DNA of 36,746 nt from Flavobacteriales bacterium. GTDB lineage: Bacteria; Bacteroidota; Bacteroidia; Flavobacteriales_G; Salibacteraceae. The translations under genes and the position numbers were made by a program. Positions 9,342 through 16,400 of this stretch are shown here, in pieces (the first letter of the stretch is position 1; the number at the start of each line of letters is the position of its first letter). The stretch is from contig JABAYK010000147.1 in the NCBI GenBank assembly GCA_018609045.1, positions 1 to 36,746 of the forward strand. Direction: 5' to 3'. The notes beneath the pieces are model-generated. The model saw nothing but the letters and a program-made list of their open reading frames with translations, was not told where the DNA came from and searched no databases.

Positions 9342-10166
9342 ATGCGAAAAATTTTACTTTTTATTTCAGGAATTGCTGTATTAACTATTTTCTCAATTTC
9401 CATTTCCAGCAGTTCTGGAGGAAGAGGTTCAGCTGCAAACGAAGGAAACACTGGAGCACCTGGAGATAACAATCAAACCTGCATAAGCTGCCATAATGGG
9501 GGCCCTATTCAAGCAAGTATTGAAATAAACATAACTGATAGCGCAGGAAACACAATTACCGATTATATACCAGAAACTATTTATGATGTAGAGGTTTTGG
9601 TTACCCCAACAGCAGGTACTCCCTTAGGTTATGGTTTTCAAATGGTATGTTTGGCTGATGCTAACAATACAGGATTACCAGGTTGGCAAAACCCAGAATC
9701 TAATGTTAAATTGGTTTCGGTAAATGGAAGAAGTTACGCTGAACACAATGACATTACGACTAATAATTCTTTTAAATTAAAGTGGAAAGCTCCAGCTGCT
9801 GGAACCGGAAGCATTACATTTTATTCATCAGGAAATGCTGTAAATAAAAATTCTGCAACTAGTGGAGATGGGGCTGCAAAAACATCTTTAAGTTTAGGCG
9901 AAGATGGAGGGCCTCCAGCTTCTGTGGAATATTTGAATTTCGCTTTACCTAAAGTTTATCCCACCCAAACAAGTTCAAACTTTTTCGTGAATAACTTCGA
10001 TGGAAATCTTCAAATTTTTAATCTTTCAGGAAAATTAATTCAAAACATATTGGTAAACCAAGCCAATCAAGTAATTGATTTTTCAAATGAAAAAACAGGA
10101 TTGTATATTTTAAAATTTACAAGCTCTGAAGGAAACTCATTTTCTCAAAAAGTGGTAAAGATTTAA
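9342..10166 (+). CDS. T9SS-exported protein with N-terminal CXXCH haem motif and choice-of-anchor V-like domain
   Basis: This 274-residue protein begins with a signal peptide (MRKILLFISGIAVLTIFSIS) and a Ser/Gly-rich linker. A single c-type haem motif CISCH follows at residues 47-51. Next comes a beta-sandwich domain of about 140 residues (DVEVLVTPTAG, GYGFQMVCLAD, FKLKWKAPAAGTGSITFYSSG) that resembles the Reeler/choice-of-anchor V domain seen in other Bacteroidota. The last 70 residues are a T9SS type A sorting domain (VYPTQTSSNFFVNNF through LYILKF to FSQKVVKI). It should be exported across the outer membrane and left on the surface or in the medium. Haem attachment is inferred from the motif only. 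Its stop overlaps the stop of the convergent carboxylase gene. Confidence 0.83.
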   Translation: MRKILLFISGIAVLTIFSISISSSSGGRGSAANEGNTGAPGDNNQTCISCHNGGPIQASIEINITDSAGNTITDYIPETIYDVEVLVTPTAGTPLGYGFQMVCLADANNTGLPGWQNPESNVKLVSVNGRSYAEHNDITTNNSFKLKWKAPAAGTGSITFYSSGNAVNKNSATSGDGAAKTSLSLGEDGGPPASVEYLNFALPKVYPTQTSSNFFVNNFDGNLQIFNLSGKLIQNILVNQANQVIDFSNEKTGLYILKFTSSEGNSFSQKVVKI

Positions 10167-11806
10167 GTTTGGATAACCCCAACGTTGTAACGCTCAGTTA
10201 TTGGTTTGTGGTTGGCGGCTTCAATTCCCATCGAAATCCATTTTCTAGTATCTAATGGGTTAATCACATTATCTACCCATAACCTTGAGGCGGCATAGTA
10301 AGGTGATGTTTGTGAGTTATACCTATCAGTCATTGTTTTTAAAATCTCAGCTTCTTTTTCAGGAGTAATTTTTTCGCCTTTTGCCTTTAAAGTAGCAACT
10401 TCAATTTGCAACAATACTTTGGCTGCTTGTGCTCCACCCATAACCGCCAATTGAGAACTTGGCCAAGCAGCAATTAATCTTGGATCGTAAGCTTTGCCGC
10501 ACATGGCATAATTTCCTGCTCCATAAGAATTACCCATAATTATAGTGAACTTGGGTACCACAGAATTACTCATGGCATTTACCATTTTAGCTCCGTCTTT
10601 TATTATTCCTCCATGTTCGCTTCTACTGCCCACCATAAAACCTGTTACATCTTGCAAAAACACTAGTGGAATTTTCTTTTGGTTGCAATTCATGATAAAT
10701 CGTGCGGCCTTGTCTGCTGAGTCTGAATAAATAACTCCCCCAAATTGCATTTCGCCTTTTTTACTTTTTACCATAATTCGTTGATTGGCAACTATGCCAA
10801 CACTCCAACCTTCAATTCGGGCTAGGCCTGTAACAATGGTTTTGCCATACAACTCTTTGTATTCTTCAAACTCAGAGTTATCTACAATTCTTTTAATAAT
10901 ATCTCTTACATCATAAGGTTTTTCGCGAGAAGCAGGTAAAATTCCAAAAATTTCGTTTTCATCTAAAGCAGGTTTTTGCGGTTTCGCTCGGTTAAAACCT
11001 GCCGGAGTGTAATCTCCTATTTTGTCAACAATATTTCTAATTCTTGTTAAGCAATCTTTATCATCAAGACATTTGTAATCTGTTACGCCAGAAACTTCGC
11101 AATGCGTTGTTGCTCCGCCTAAGGTTTCATTATCAGTTTCTTCGCCAATAGCAGCTTTTACCAAGTATGAACCGGCCAAGAAAATACTTCCAGTTTTGTC
11201 CACTATCATGGCTTCATCACTCATAATTGGCAAGTATGCTCCCCCTGCAACACAGCTTCCCATAATGGCCGAAATTTGAACAATTCCTTTTGAAGACATG
11301 ATGGCGTTGTTTCTAAACATTCTACCAAAGTGTTCTTTGTCAGGAAAAACTTCATCTTGCAAAGGCAAAAACACGCCTGCGCTATCAACCAAATATATTA
11401 TTGGTAAATTATTTTCTATGGAGATTTCTTGTGCCCTTAAATTCTTTTTTGCTGTAATAGGAAACCAAGCTCCAGCTTTTACAGTTGCATCATTGGCAAT
11501 AACAATACATTGTTTACCACTTACATAGCCTATTACTACTACGCAACCTGCAGAAGGACAACCGCCGTATTCTTTATACATTCCATCACCTGCAAAAGAT
11601 CCAATTTCTACTTGAGGTGCGTTGTCATCAAGTAAAAACTCAATTCTTTCGCGTGCAGTCATTTTGCCTTGAGCATGCAACTTTTCGATTTTCTTTTTAC
11701 CACCTCCCAAAGCAACTTGGTTGAAGTTATAGTTTAGTTTAGAAAGTAAAAGTTTGTTAGCGTCTTCGTTTTTATTAAAATCTAATTCTTTTGAACTTGT
11801 GGGCAT
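10163..11806 (-). CDS. Acyl-CoA carboxylase beta (carboxyltransferase) subunit, methylcrotonyl-CoA carboxylase-like
   Basis: The protein has 547 residues from the ATG at 11806; an upstream TTG frame extension of 23 codons has no family match. It has both crotonase-fold halves of a biotin-dependent carboxyltransferase: ERIEFLLDD near the N-terminus, LVDSAGVFLPLQDEVFPD, GSCVAGGAYLPIMSDE and LGGATTHCEVSG in the first half, then FLQDVTGFMVG and GNSYGAGNYAMCG in the second. The VFPDKEHFGRMF block and the order of motifs fit methylcrotonyl-CoA carboxylase beta better than propionyl-CoA carboxylase. The role is therefore probably leucine or odd-chain acyl-CoA breakdown. The biotin-carrying alpha subunit is not in this window. 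Its stop overlaps that of the convergent CXXCH gene. Confidence 0.9.
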   Translation of the reverse strand: MPTSSKELDFNKNEDANKLLLSKLNYNFNQVALGGGKKKIEKLHAQGKMTARERIEFLLDDNAPQVEIGSFAGDGMYKEYGGCPSAGCVVVIGYVSGKQCIVIANDATVKAGAWFPITAKKNLRAQEISIENNLPIIYLVDSAGVFLPLQDEVFPDKEHFGRMFRNNAIMSSKGIVQISAIMGSCVAGGAYLPIMSDEAMIVDKTGSIFLAGSYLVKAAIGEETDNETLGGATTHCEVSGVTDYKCLDDKDCLTRIRNIVDKIGDYTPAGFNRAKPQKPALDENEIFGILPASREKPYDVRDIIKRIVDNSEFEEYKELYGKTIVTGLARIEGWSVGIVANQRIMVKSKKGEMQFGGVIYSDSADKAARFIMNCNQKKIPLVFLQDVTGFMVGSRSEHGGIIKDGAKMVNAMSNSVVPKFTIIMGNSYGAGNYAMCGKAYDPRLIAAWPSSQLAVMGGAQAAKVLLQIEVATLKAKGEKITPEKEAEILKTMTDRYNSQTSPYYAASRLWVDNVINPLDTRKWISMGIEAANHKPITERYNVGVIQT

Positions 11807-11903
11807 GGGGAATTTTTTGTGGTGTAAATATACAATGTGGATTTGGGATTTTTTGAAACTTTTTTTGGATAACAATTTTAAAATTATTGCTTTAGTTTAA
11901 AAC

Positions 11904-11911
11904 TAAATTTG
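11904..11911 (+). promoter_or_regulatory. Candidate -7 box (TAAATTTG) for the 63-residue gene
   Basis: This matches the Bacteroidota -7 consensus TANNTTTG exactly and lies 40 bp before the ATG at 11952, in the 145-bp divergent gap with the carboxylase gene. The upstream TTG at 11887 is only 14 bp away rather than about 19, so the -33 element is weak. Confidence 0.4.
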
Positions 11912-11951
11912 CAACCAATTAACCCATTTCGGGTTTTACAATAAAACTAAA

Positions 11952-12143
11952 ATGACATTTTCATCAGGCCAATTAATTTTTGCAATTTCATTCTTGGTAA
12001 TTTTTATTATCGGCATAAGCTATGCCTTTTTTAAAGATAAAAAAGTAAGAGCAAGGCATTACAAAGGTGTTTATTGGGTGTTTGTTTTAATTGCTTCTGT
12101 TTTGGCCTTTTACTATGTTTTGGTTAAATTGCTTGCAAAATAA
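11952..12143 (+). CDS. Small two-helix membrane protein, uncharacterised
   Basis: This 63-residue protein has two hydrophobic segments, about residues 7-26 (LIFAISFLVIFIIGISYAFF) and 42-60 (YWVFVLIASVLAFYYVLVKL). They are separated by a short basic loop (KDKKVRARHYKG). A protein of this design recurs in Bacteroidota genomes as a conserved hypothetical, by my recollection. It starts 40 bp after an exact -7 box and ends 5 bp before the lytic transglycosylase gene, so the two are probably co-transcribed. That suggests, but does not prove, a role at the cell envelope. The function is unknown. Confidence 0.75.
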   Translation: MTFSSGQLIFAISFLVIFIIGISYAFFKDKKVRARHYKGVYWVFVLIASVLAFYYVLVKLLAK

Positions 12144-12148
12144 TTTTA

Positions 12149-13564
12149 TTGAGATTTTTTTTCTTTCTTCTTTTTTTCTCTTTGATTTTTTCAGGATGCA
12201 AAAAGCCTTTGCAAAAATCAGAAGAACAACTTATTCAAGTAAGAGATTGGGATGAAATAAAGTCATCAGGCAAATTGATTGCCTTGGTTGATAATAGCAC
12301 AACGTCTTATTTTATTTACAGAGGACAACCGCTTGGTTTTGAGTATGAATTATTAAATTGGTTTGCCCAAGAAAATAATCTTGAATTAGAAATTGTACTA
12401 ATTAACGATTTAGATTCTGTTTTCCAGAAGCTGAATAATGGTTTTGGAGATATTATAGCTGCAAACCTTACCATTACAAAACCCAGGCAAGAATTGGTAA
12501 ACTTTACTGAGCCACATTTATCTACTAGGCAAGTTTTGGTTCAAAAATTACCAGAAAATTATTGACAATTAAATGAGGATAAAGTAAACAGTCAATTGAT
12601 AAAAGACCCTATTGAACTTTCAAATAAAAATGTTTGGGTAAGGCGTAATTCTTCTTTTTATGATAGGTTAGTAAGTCTTTCGGATGAAATTGGTAACGAA
12701 ATTCACATTGTTGATGCTGATGGAAAATTACAAACCGAAGAATTGATAAGAATGGTAGCTGAAGGTGAAATTGATTACACCATTGCCGATGAAAATGTAG
12801 CCAAAACCAATAAAAAATACTACCCTAATATAGACATAGAAACCCCTATTAGTTTTACCCAAAATATTGCTTGGGCAGTAAACAAAAAAGCTACTAGCTT
12901 TCAAACCATTTTAAATAAATGGATTTTAGAAAAGAAAAAAACTAATGATTATCATACCATATATCTAAAATACTTTTTGGCAAGAACAGCCTATGCGAAA
13001 AAAGTAACCAGCGATTACGGCTCAGATAAAAATAGAATTTCTGAATATGATGACATCATAAAATTGAATGCCGCAAAGTTTGATTTTGATTGGCGCTTAA
13101 TTGCATCTGTTATTTTTCAAGAATCTCAATACGACACAAGTGCCCAAAGTTGGACAGGCGCCCAAGGCTTAATGCAATTGCTGCGAGAAACCGCAGCAAA
13201 ATTCGGAGACGGAAATTTATCTGATCCAAGTTTTAATATTTATGCTGGTTGCTCATATTTAAGCGAACTTCAGAATTATTGGACTCCCAAAATAACAGAT
13301 AAAAATGAAGCTTTAAAATTTGCATTAGCCTCATGCAATGTTGGTTTAGGTCATGTTTTAGATGCAACAAGGTTAGCAGAGAAATTTGGTTTAGACCCCA
13401 CCATTTGGAATAATAATGTTGAGCTAATGCTCAAAAACAAAGCAGAGGAAAAATACTACAACGATGAAGTTGTATATTATGGCTATTGCAAAGGCTCAGA
13501 GCCCGTTTTTTATGTAAAACAGGTTGTTGAACGCTATAAACACTACGCTAACTTAATTGAATAA
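12149..13564 (+). pseudogene. mltF: MltF-like membrane-bound lytic murein transglycosylase, interrupted by one in-frame TGA
   Basis: One frame of 472 codons reads from a TTG start with a lipoprotein signal (FFFFLLFFSLIFSGC, Cys17). A periplasmic solute-binding (SBP_bac_3) domain follows (VDNSTTSYFIYRGQPLGFEY to NIAWAVNKK), then a C-terminal SLT lysozyme-like domain. The SLT domain has the catalytic Glu in VIFQESQYDTSA and the GAQGLMQLL and ALASCNVGLGHV motifs. Codon 139 is TGA at 12563-12565, between LVQKLPENY and QLNEDKVNSQLIKDPIEL, inside the binding domain. The 332 sense codons beyond it keep the family pattern, so the break is young. A product from the downstream TTG at 12596 would have no signal peptide. 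The gene begins 5 bp after the 63-residue membrane gene. Peptidoglycan cleavage is the family role; whether this copy works is doubtful unless the stop is read through or is a sequence error. Confidence 0.85.
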
Positions 13565-14026
13565 AATTCTATTACTAATTTTAATTTCATTTGGGATTCT
13601 ATTTCAAACAAAAGCAAGTAAACACCCCATAAAAATTAACCTTCAAATAAGAAATCAATTTGGGATTCTAGAGCATGAAAAATATTTATATATGAAAATG
13701 ATATTCTTGTTTACAATGGAAATTTTCAAAAAATGGGAAAGCTACAGTAAACCTAACTCAAGATAAAACTTACCTCCTGGTCGTTTCTAATACAGGCCAT
13801 GTTTCTTCTCACTTTACCTTAAGTACCGAAAAAATGCTTCCCGATGAAGGGTAAAATATTTATTGCCTGCAAACTCTACAACGTGGCAGCCCAAAAAATT
13901 GATTTTAATAAGGTGAATTATAAAGTAAAATGGAATTACATTACGGAAAAATTTGAGTACTTCAATTTGAATTTTGGTTGGGTTAAGGAAATTGAAGAGG
14001 TAGAAAAGCATAAAAAGACTGAATAA
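13557..14026 (+). pseudogene. Frameshifted first copy of the tandem small secreted protein family
   Basis: A start at 13557 (TTG, overlapping the transglycosylase stop by 8 bp) gives a good signal peptide (NKILLLILISFGILFQTKAS) and a match to its neighbours up to IRNQFGILEHEKYLY. The similarity then moves to another frame near 13680 (YENDILVYNGNFQK). It moves to a third frame at the A6 run near 13728-13733 (NGKATVNLTQDKTYLLVVSN and SSHFTLSTEKMLPDEG). It returns to the second frame near 13850 (GKIFIACKLYNV to NFGWVKEIEEVEKHK). Three frameshifts are needed to restore a protein of about 155 residues like the two genes that follow. The order and spacing of the conserved blocks are intact. It is a clear pseudogene unless several indel errors coincide here. 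Confidence 0.8.
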
Positions 14027-14029
14027 CGC

Positions 14030-14050
14030 TTTCCCAATTTTGGAAAAAAT
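14030..14050 (+). repeat. 21-bp direct repeat, copy 1
   Basis: It begins 4 bp after the end of the pseudogene and 139 bp before the start of tandem copy 2. It matches 14717-14737 at 20 of 21 positions. The surrounding 142-bp gap holds no gene and no further feature I can support. Confidence 0.5.
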
Positions 14051-14168
14051 ATACCAATATTAGAAAACCAATTTACCGCCAATAACTTAAATCACTTATT
14101 TTCAATATTTTAACACCTAAAAATGTTTTGGCAAACCATTGGATTATACAAAACCAAACATCCAAAAC

Positions 14169-14675
14169 ATGAAATATTTTACAACTATAATTTTCACTTT
14201 AGTTTTAAGCTTACAAGCATCATTTTTAAGCGCCAAAATTGATGTAGTAAAATTTAAAACCTTGGTTTACAACAACAATGAGCCACTTTTTGGGGCCTTA
14301 GCTTTTGTTTACATGGAAGATAGTTTGGTGGGCACTTTTTACTCTAACGCCAAAGGTGAAATTAAATTAGAGTTGCTGCGAGGTATAGATTATACTTTAT
14401 CTGTTTCAAAACCTGGTCATGTTACCAATAAAATCAAACTAAGCACTAAATATCTTTTTAAAGATGAAGTAAAAAAAGTAACTCTACCAATAAGATTGTA
14501 CAATTTACACGACAAAGATATTGACCTACAAATGGTTAAATACACCATAAAATGGAATCCAATTTTAGAGAAATTTGAATCTTTCGGATTAAACTTCGGT
14601 TGGATTAAAGAAATTGAAGAATTAGAAAAGCAGAAACTTTTAGAAGCTGCTGAAAAAATTAAACTCTTTTCATAG
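14169..14675 (+). CDS. Small secreted protein, tandem family copy 2 (carboxypeptidase-regulatory-like fold)
   Basis: The protein has 168 residues from the ATG at 14169; an upstream TTG frame extension lacks any signal. A signal peptide (MKYFTTIIFTLVLSLQASFLSAK) precedes a beta-rich segment (PLFGALAFVYMEDSLVGTFY, AKGEIKLELLRGIDYTLSVS, KPGHVTNKIKLS). That segment resembles the CarboxypepD_reg/Cna-B type sandwich: a property name, a DANGE-like turn, then DYTLxVSKPGH. The C-terminal quarter carries the family signature KYTIKWNPILEKFESF and LNFGWIKEIEELEKQK. No T9SS sorting domain or lipobox is present, so the product is probably periplasmic. I do not recognise a named family. A strong terminator follows the stop. 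It is a homologue of the pseudogene before it and the gene after it. Confidence 0.8.
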   Translation: MKYFTTIIFTLVLSLQASFLSAKIDVVKFKTLVYNNNEPLFGALAFVYMEDSLVGTFYSNAKGEIKLELLRGIDYTLSVSKPGHVTNKIKLSTKYLFKDEVKKVTLPIRLYNLHDKDIDLQMVKYTIKWNPILEKFESFGLNFGWIKEIEELEKQKLLEAAEKIKLFS

Positions 14676-14688
14676 GTTGTTTTGGTTT

Positions 14689-14719
14689 AAAAGAGGGCTC
14701 AAAAGGCCCTCTTTTTTTT
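14689..14719 (+). terminator. Rho-independent terminator after tandem copy 2
   Basis: A perfect GC-rich stem (AAGAGGGC at 14691-14698 with GCCCTCTT at 14706-14713) with a 7-nt loop is followed by an unbroken T tract to 14719. It begins 14 bp after the stop of the preceding gene. It also argues against any start for the next gene upstream of 14720. Confidence 0.9.
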
Positions 14720-14737
14720 CCCAATTTCGGAAAAAAT
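14717..14737 (+). repeat. 21-bp direct repeat, copy 2 (other copy at 14030-14050)
   Basis: The element differs from the copy at 14030-14050 at one base (C for T at its twelfth position). Each copy contains a short TTTCC/GGAAA inverted repeat. One copy lies before tandem copy 2 and one before tandem copy 3, in the untranslated gap. It may be a remnant of the duplicated unit or a shared regulatory site. Confidence 0.5.
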
Positions 14738-14744
14738 TCTATCC

Positions 14745-14776
14745 TATGGATAAACATAGTCTTAACATTATCCACA
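14745..14776. promoter_or_regulatory. Two opposed DnaA-box-like sites
   Basis: Positions 14768-14776 read TTATCCACA, identical to the classical DnaA box. Positions 14745-14753 read TTATCCATA on the opposite strand, one base off. They form an inverted repeat with a 14-nt spacer in the leader of tandem copy 3. The sequence match is plain; DnaA binding is only an inference. Confidence 0.4.
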
Positions 14777-14832
14777 AACAACTGATTTATAAAAAATTAA
14801 ATACATGGCTTAATAATGGACTAACTAATGGC

Positions 14833-15300
14833 ATGGTAAAAAAGTTTTTAATATCATTTGTATTTAGTTTCATAATTCAATTTGCATTTGCAAATAAATC
14901 TGAGATTAAAGTAATTCTGAAAACGGTAAATCAGTTTGGTGGTTTAGGCAAATCACTTGCTTTTATTTACAATGGTGATTCACTTATTGAAACAGCCTAC
15001 ACAAACGAAAAAGGAATATTAGTTTTAAAACTTGAAAAAGAATCAGAATACTTATTGGTTATTTCTCACCCTGGTCATCTCACCTCAAAAATTACCTTGA
15101 ATACTGAAAAAATGTATGCCGATCAAGTAAGTAAAATATTTCTTGATTGTAATTTATTCAATGTGAGAGAAAAAAATGTTGATTTGGCTAAAACAGAATT
15201 TAAAGTAAAATGGAACCCCATTACTGAAAGGTTCGAATACTTTACTCAAAACTTTGGCTGGATTGAAGAAATAAAAGAAAAAGACGGAATTATCGATTAA
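14833..15300 (+). CDS. Small secreted protein, tandem family copy 3
   Basis: The protein has 155 residues from the ATG at 14833. That start gives a signal peptide (MVKKFLISFVFSFIIQFAFA) aligned with the other copies. An earlier in-frame ATG at 14746 would put a charged 29-residue stretch in front of it, and starts before 14720 fall in the terminator. The body follows the same plan as copy 2: LKTVNQFGGLGKSLAFIYNG, the turn NEKGILVLKLEKESEYLLVI, SHPGHLTSKITLNTEKM, then FKVKWNPITERFEYF and QNFGWIEEIKEKDG. It is closer to the pseudogene than to copy 2 in several blocks (QFG, LNTEKM or LSTEKM, ITE+FEYF). Periplasmic location is likely; function is unknown. Confidence 0.8.
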   Translation: MVKKFLISFVFSFIIQFAFANKSEIKVILKTVNQFGGLGKSLAFIYNGDSLIETAYTNEKGILVLKLEKESEYLLVISHPGHLTSKITLNTEKMYADQVSKIFLDCNLFNVREKNVDLAKTEFKVKWNPITERFEYFTQNFGWIEEIKEKDGIID

Positions 15301-15341
15301 ACTTTTCAATTTACTTTTTAATGTTAAAAACATCAACTTAA

Positions 15342-15356
15342 TCAAATTCAATTTGA
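15342..15356. repeat. 15-bp palindrome upstream of murB
   Basis: A perfect inverted repeat (TCAAATT, one base, AATTTGA) lies about 22 bp before the possible murB starts. It has the size and symmetry of an operator, but AT-rich DNA makes such sites common by chance. Confidence 0.3.
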
Positions 15357-15377
15357 AGCTTTGATAAATAGCTTTGT

Positions 15378-16400
15378 TTGGTGCTAATTGAAGAAAACAA
15401 ATCACTTTTTGGACTCAATACTTTTGGGTTACAAGCAAATGCCAAATATTTTACAGAAATATATTCTCCTGCTCATTTGCTCGATTTATTAAGCTATAAA
15501 ATCACCAAGCAAGAAAATATTTTCCCACTTGGAGGAGGAAGTAACATTTTGTTAACCAAAGATGTTGATGCACTTGTTGTTTACAACCAAATAAAAGGTA
15601 TAAACCTATCTAAAGAAGATGATGATTTTTTTTATGTGGAAGCTGGCGCAGGTGAAAATTGGCATTCCTTTGTTCAATACTGTTTGCAAAATGATTGGTT
15701 TGGGGCAGAGAACTTATCACTAATACCGGGAAGTGTTGGTGCTGCACCCATGCAAAACATTGGAGCTTATGGTATTGAATTGAAAGAGGTTTTTGATTAC
15801 TTAGAGACTGTAAATATAAAAACAGGTGAAGTTTTAAAGTTCACCAAAAATGAATGCGAATTTGGCTACAGAACCTCTATTTTTAAAACATCGTTAAAAG
15901 GGCAAACCATTATAACCAAAGTTGGTTTTAAATTCTCAAAAAATCGCCTGCTTAACACAAGTTATGGAGCTATTGAGCAAGAACTTCAGAACTTAAAAGT
16001 AGACTCGCCTACTCCACTTGATGTAAGCCAAGCCGTTATAAATATTAGAAGTTCAAAATTACCAGACCCAAAAAAAATTGGTAATTCAGGGAGCTTTTTC
16101 AAAAACCCTGTTGTGTCCAATGAGGTTTATGAAAATATTTTGAAGGAATACCCAAGTGCTCCTCATTATAGAGTATCAGAAAATGAGGTAAAAGTGCCTG
16201 CAGGTTGGCTAATTGAAACTGCAGGTTGGAAAGGAAAAACTTTTGATAACAGATATGGAGTGCACAAAAATCAAGCTTTGGTTTTGGTAAATTACAAAGG
16301 AGCAACAGGAGCCGAAATATTCGATTTATCTGAGAAAATTCTTCAAGATATTAAATCTAAATTTGGTATAGAGCTAGAGAGAGAAGTGAATATTATTTAA
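15378..16400 (+). CDS. murB: UDP-N-acetylenolpyruvoylglucosamine reductase MurB (type I)
   Basis: This 340-residue enzyme reduces UDP-GlcNAc-enolpyruvate to UDP-MurNAc with NADPH and FAD, the second committed step of peptidoglycan synthesis in the cytoplasm. The FAD-binding N-terminal domain has PLGGGSNILLTKD and SLIPGSVGAAPMQNIGAYG. The substrate domain has the type I features CEFGYRTSIFK, GNSGSFFKNP (catalytic Ser in this block) and the C-terminal AGWLIETAGWKGK and VHKNQALVLVN. The length is that of the E. coli-like type I enzyme. No ATG is available near the start; TTG at 15378 or GTG at 15381 both fit the conserved N-terminus (LIEENKSLFGLNTFGL). The 3' end overlaps the convergent T9SS gene by 8 bp. 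Confidence 0.96.
   Translation: MVLIEENKSLFGLNTFGLQANAKYFTEIYSPAHLLDLLSYKITKQENIFPLGGGSNILLTKDVDALVVYNQIKGINLSKEDDDFFYVEAGAGENWHSFVQYCLQNDWFGAENLSLIPGSVGAAPMQNIGAYGIELKEVFDYLETVNIKTGEVLKFTKNECEFGYRTSIFKTSLKGQTIITKVGFKFSKNRLLNTSYGAIEQELQNLKVDSPTPLDVSQAVINIRSSKLPDPKKIGNSGSFFKNPVVSNEVYENILKEYPSAPHYRVSENEVKVPAGWLIETAGWKGKTFDNRYGVHKNQALVLVNYKGATGAEIFDLSEKILQDIKSKFGIELEREVNII

Noticed and set aside
12563..12565. Genetic code change with TGA read as tryptophan
   Set aside because: TGA ends several normal genes here, for example the RND adaptor (1081-1083) and the GT39 gene (6948-6950), so TGA is a working stop.
13728..13733. Programmed frameshifting at the A6 run in the first tandem copy
   Set aside because: Two further frame changes would still be needed and the intact paralogues have none, so decay or sequence error is simpler.
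14745..14776. Replication origin, because of the two DnaA-box-like sites and AT-rich flank
   Set aside because: Only two boxes are visible, no dnaA, dnaN or other origin gene is near, and the flanking genes mostly point toward this area rather than away from it.
14677..14832. N-terminal extension of tandem copy 3 from 14677 or 14746
   Set aside because: The first would be translated from inside the terminator. The second would put a charged 29-residue stretch ahead of the signal peptide that aligns with the other copies.
15369..15376. TAGCTTTG as the -7 box of murB
   Set aside because: It fits TANNTTTG, but transcription would begin at or after the start codons at 15378 and 15381, and no -33 element lies at the right distance.
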